DNA from: an uncultured Eubacteriales bacterium
GTDB taxonomy: Bacteria; Bacillota; Clostridia; Oscillospirales; Oscillospiraceae
Direction of reading: 5' to 3'
DNA length: 39,499 bases
NCBI GenBank assembly: GCA_900317855.1
Contig: ONIG01000020.1
Location: 1 to 39,499 of the forward strand
A program made the translations under genes and the position numbers. Positions within the stretch are counted from its first letter, which is position 1; every line of letters begins with the position of its first letter. Under the pieces are notes generated by a model, which was not told the origin of the DNA, did no database searches, and worked only from the letters and a program-made list of their open reading frames with translations. Below, piece by piece: positions 39,139 through 39,499 of this stretch.

Positions 39139-39499
39139 TTATGGTGTCGTGGTTGCCGGGGTCAGCGTGCCGTTGGCGACCGTGACCGCCCATGCGCTTT
39201 CCACCGCGGTGCTCGGCGCGGCCTGAATGCTCTCGGCCAGCACCGTCACCTCGAGGTGATAGCCCTCGGGAGCACCTTCCGGCTGCTCGATGGGGGTCTT
39301 CAGCAGGTTGCTGGTCAAGTCCTGCGGTGCGACTGGCTTGGTGTAGTAGTAGATGTCGCCCTGCTCGAACCATTTGTCCGTGTCGTAGTCGACCTTGATG
39401 CCCACCGGCTCGCTGGAGATGGTCCGGTTGGTCTCATCGTCGCTGACCCAGTTCATGACCAGCTTGACGCGGACGTAGGACGTGGCCGTGCCGATGTTT
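39139..39499 (-). CDS. TasA/SipW-dependent-like secreted protein, 3' part only
   Basis: The frame is open to the right edge, so only the last 119 or so residues are seen. They read NIGTATSYVRVKLVMNWV near the edge, then DKWFEQGDIYYYTKPVAPQD and YHLEVTVLAESIQAAPSTAV, ending in ESAWAVTVANGTLTPATTTP. The layout (a GT-SYVRV strand, a W-Y-Y pair, LL and an AE-IQA ending) is that of clostridial surface proteins with SipW-dependent-type signals, related to TasA and camelysin. The ATG at 39456 is internal. It precedes the SLH gene by 13 bp and so is probably cotranscribed with it. Confidence 0.65.
   Translation of the reverse strand, partial: NIGTATSYVRVKLVMNWVSDDETNRTISSEPVGIKVDYDTDKWFEQGDIYYYTKPVAPQDLTSNLLKTPIEQPEGAPEGYHLEVTVLAESIQAAPSTAVESAWAVTVANGTLTPATTTP

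Overview
The window looks like a chromosomal segment from a GC-rich, obligately anaerobic Firmicute, most likely a gut member of the Oscillospiraceae (Clostridia). The reasons are a Re-citrate synthase in place of an ordinary citrate synthase, TTG and GTG starts behind strong AGGAGG-type ribosome sites, TRAP transport, Fe-S flavoenzymes of the Old Yellow Enzyme (OYE) type, SLH-anchored surface proteins and TnpV-type mobile-element debris. The family-level placement is inference. No rRNA, tRNA or CRISPR array was seen.

Region 1-5610 is accessory DNA of lower GC. It holds an array of five degenerate repeats (11-378), a short TnpV operon on the minus strand, and an XRE regulator followed by an unusual chimeric ORF that joins a DUF6680-like membrane protein to pieces of a Y-family DNA polymerase. 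A second copy of the 3' end of the isocitrate dehydrogenase gene, with its terminator, lies at 2584-2686. Between this copy and the real gene end at 5611 lie a membrane-anchored alpha/beta hydrolase and a MarR regulator. The layout is that of an integration site at the 3' end of icd, used at least once and perhaps repeatedly.

Region 5611-10690 (minus strand) is a compact operon: Re-citrate synthase, FCD-type GntR regulator, aconitase, isocitrate dehydrogenase. These make 2-oxoglutarate from oxaloacetate and acetyl-CoA. A perfect 12-bp palindrome overlaps the -10 box. Divergently, 10855-12669 encodes a MarR regulator and a MATE efflux pump. Two tiny membrane peptides and a hairpin-rich stretch follow (12840-13500).

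Region 13614-19330 (plus) is a four-gene operon: TetR regulator, an 846-residue Fe-S/FAD oxidoreductase, a HypA-like metallochaperone and an OYE-type Fe-S flavoenzyme. It is the best candidate here for an uncharacterised reductive system. Convergent to it, 23158-19468 (minus) is a TRAP transporter (dctP, dctQ, dctM) with a glycerophosphodiester phosphodiesterase. Divergent from that is a LacI regulator with two tandem MgtC/SapB proteins (23412-25941).

Region 25995-32329 is mostly housekeeping: folC, ruvX and a small lipoprotein on the minus strand, an AEC-family carrier and a TrkH-type potassium channel subunit on the plus strand, and a YkvI-type permease on the minus strand. Region 32850-37628 holds an FAH-family hydrolase/isomerase with two tandem ketopantoate-reductase-like dehydrogenases, then an acetoacetate-decarboxylase-like protein divergent from a TetR regulator. 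Together these suggest metabolism of an unidentified oxo-acid. The right end (37851-39499, minus) encodes an SLH-anchored surface protein and the 3' part of a TasA/SipW-dependent-like protein that runs off the window.
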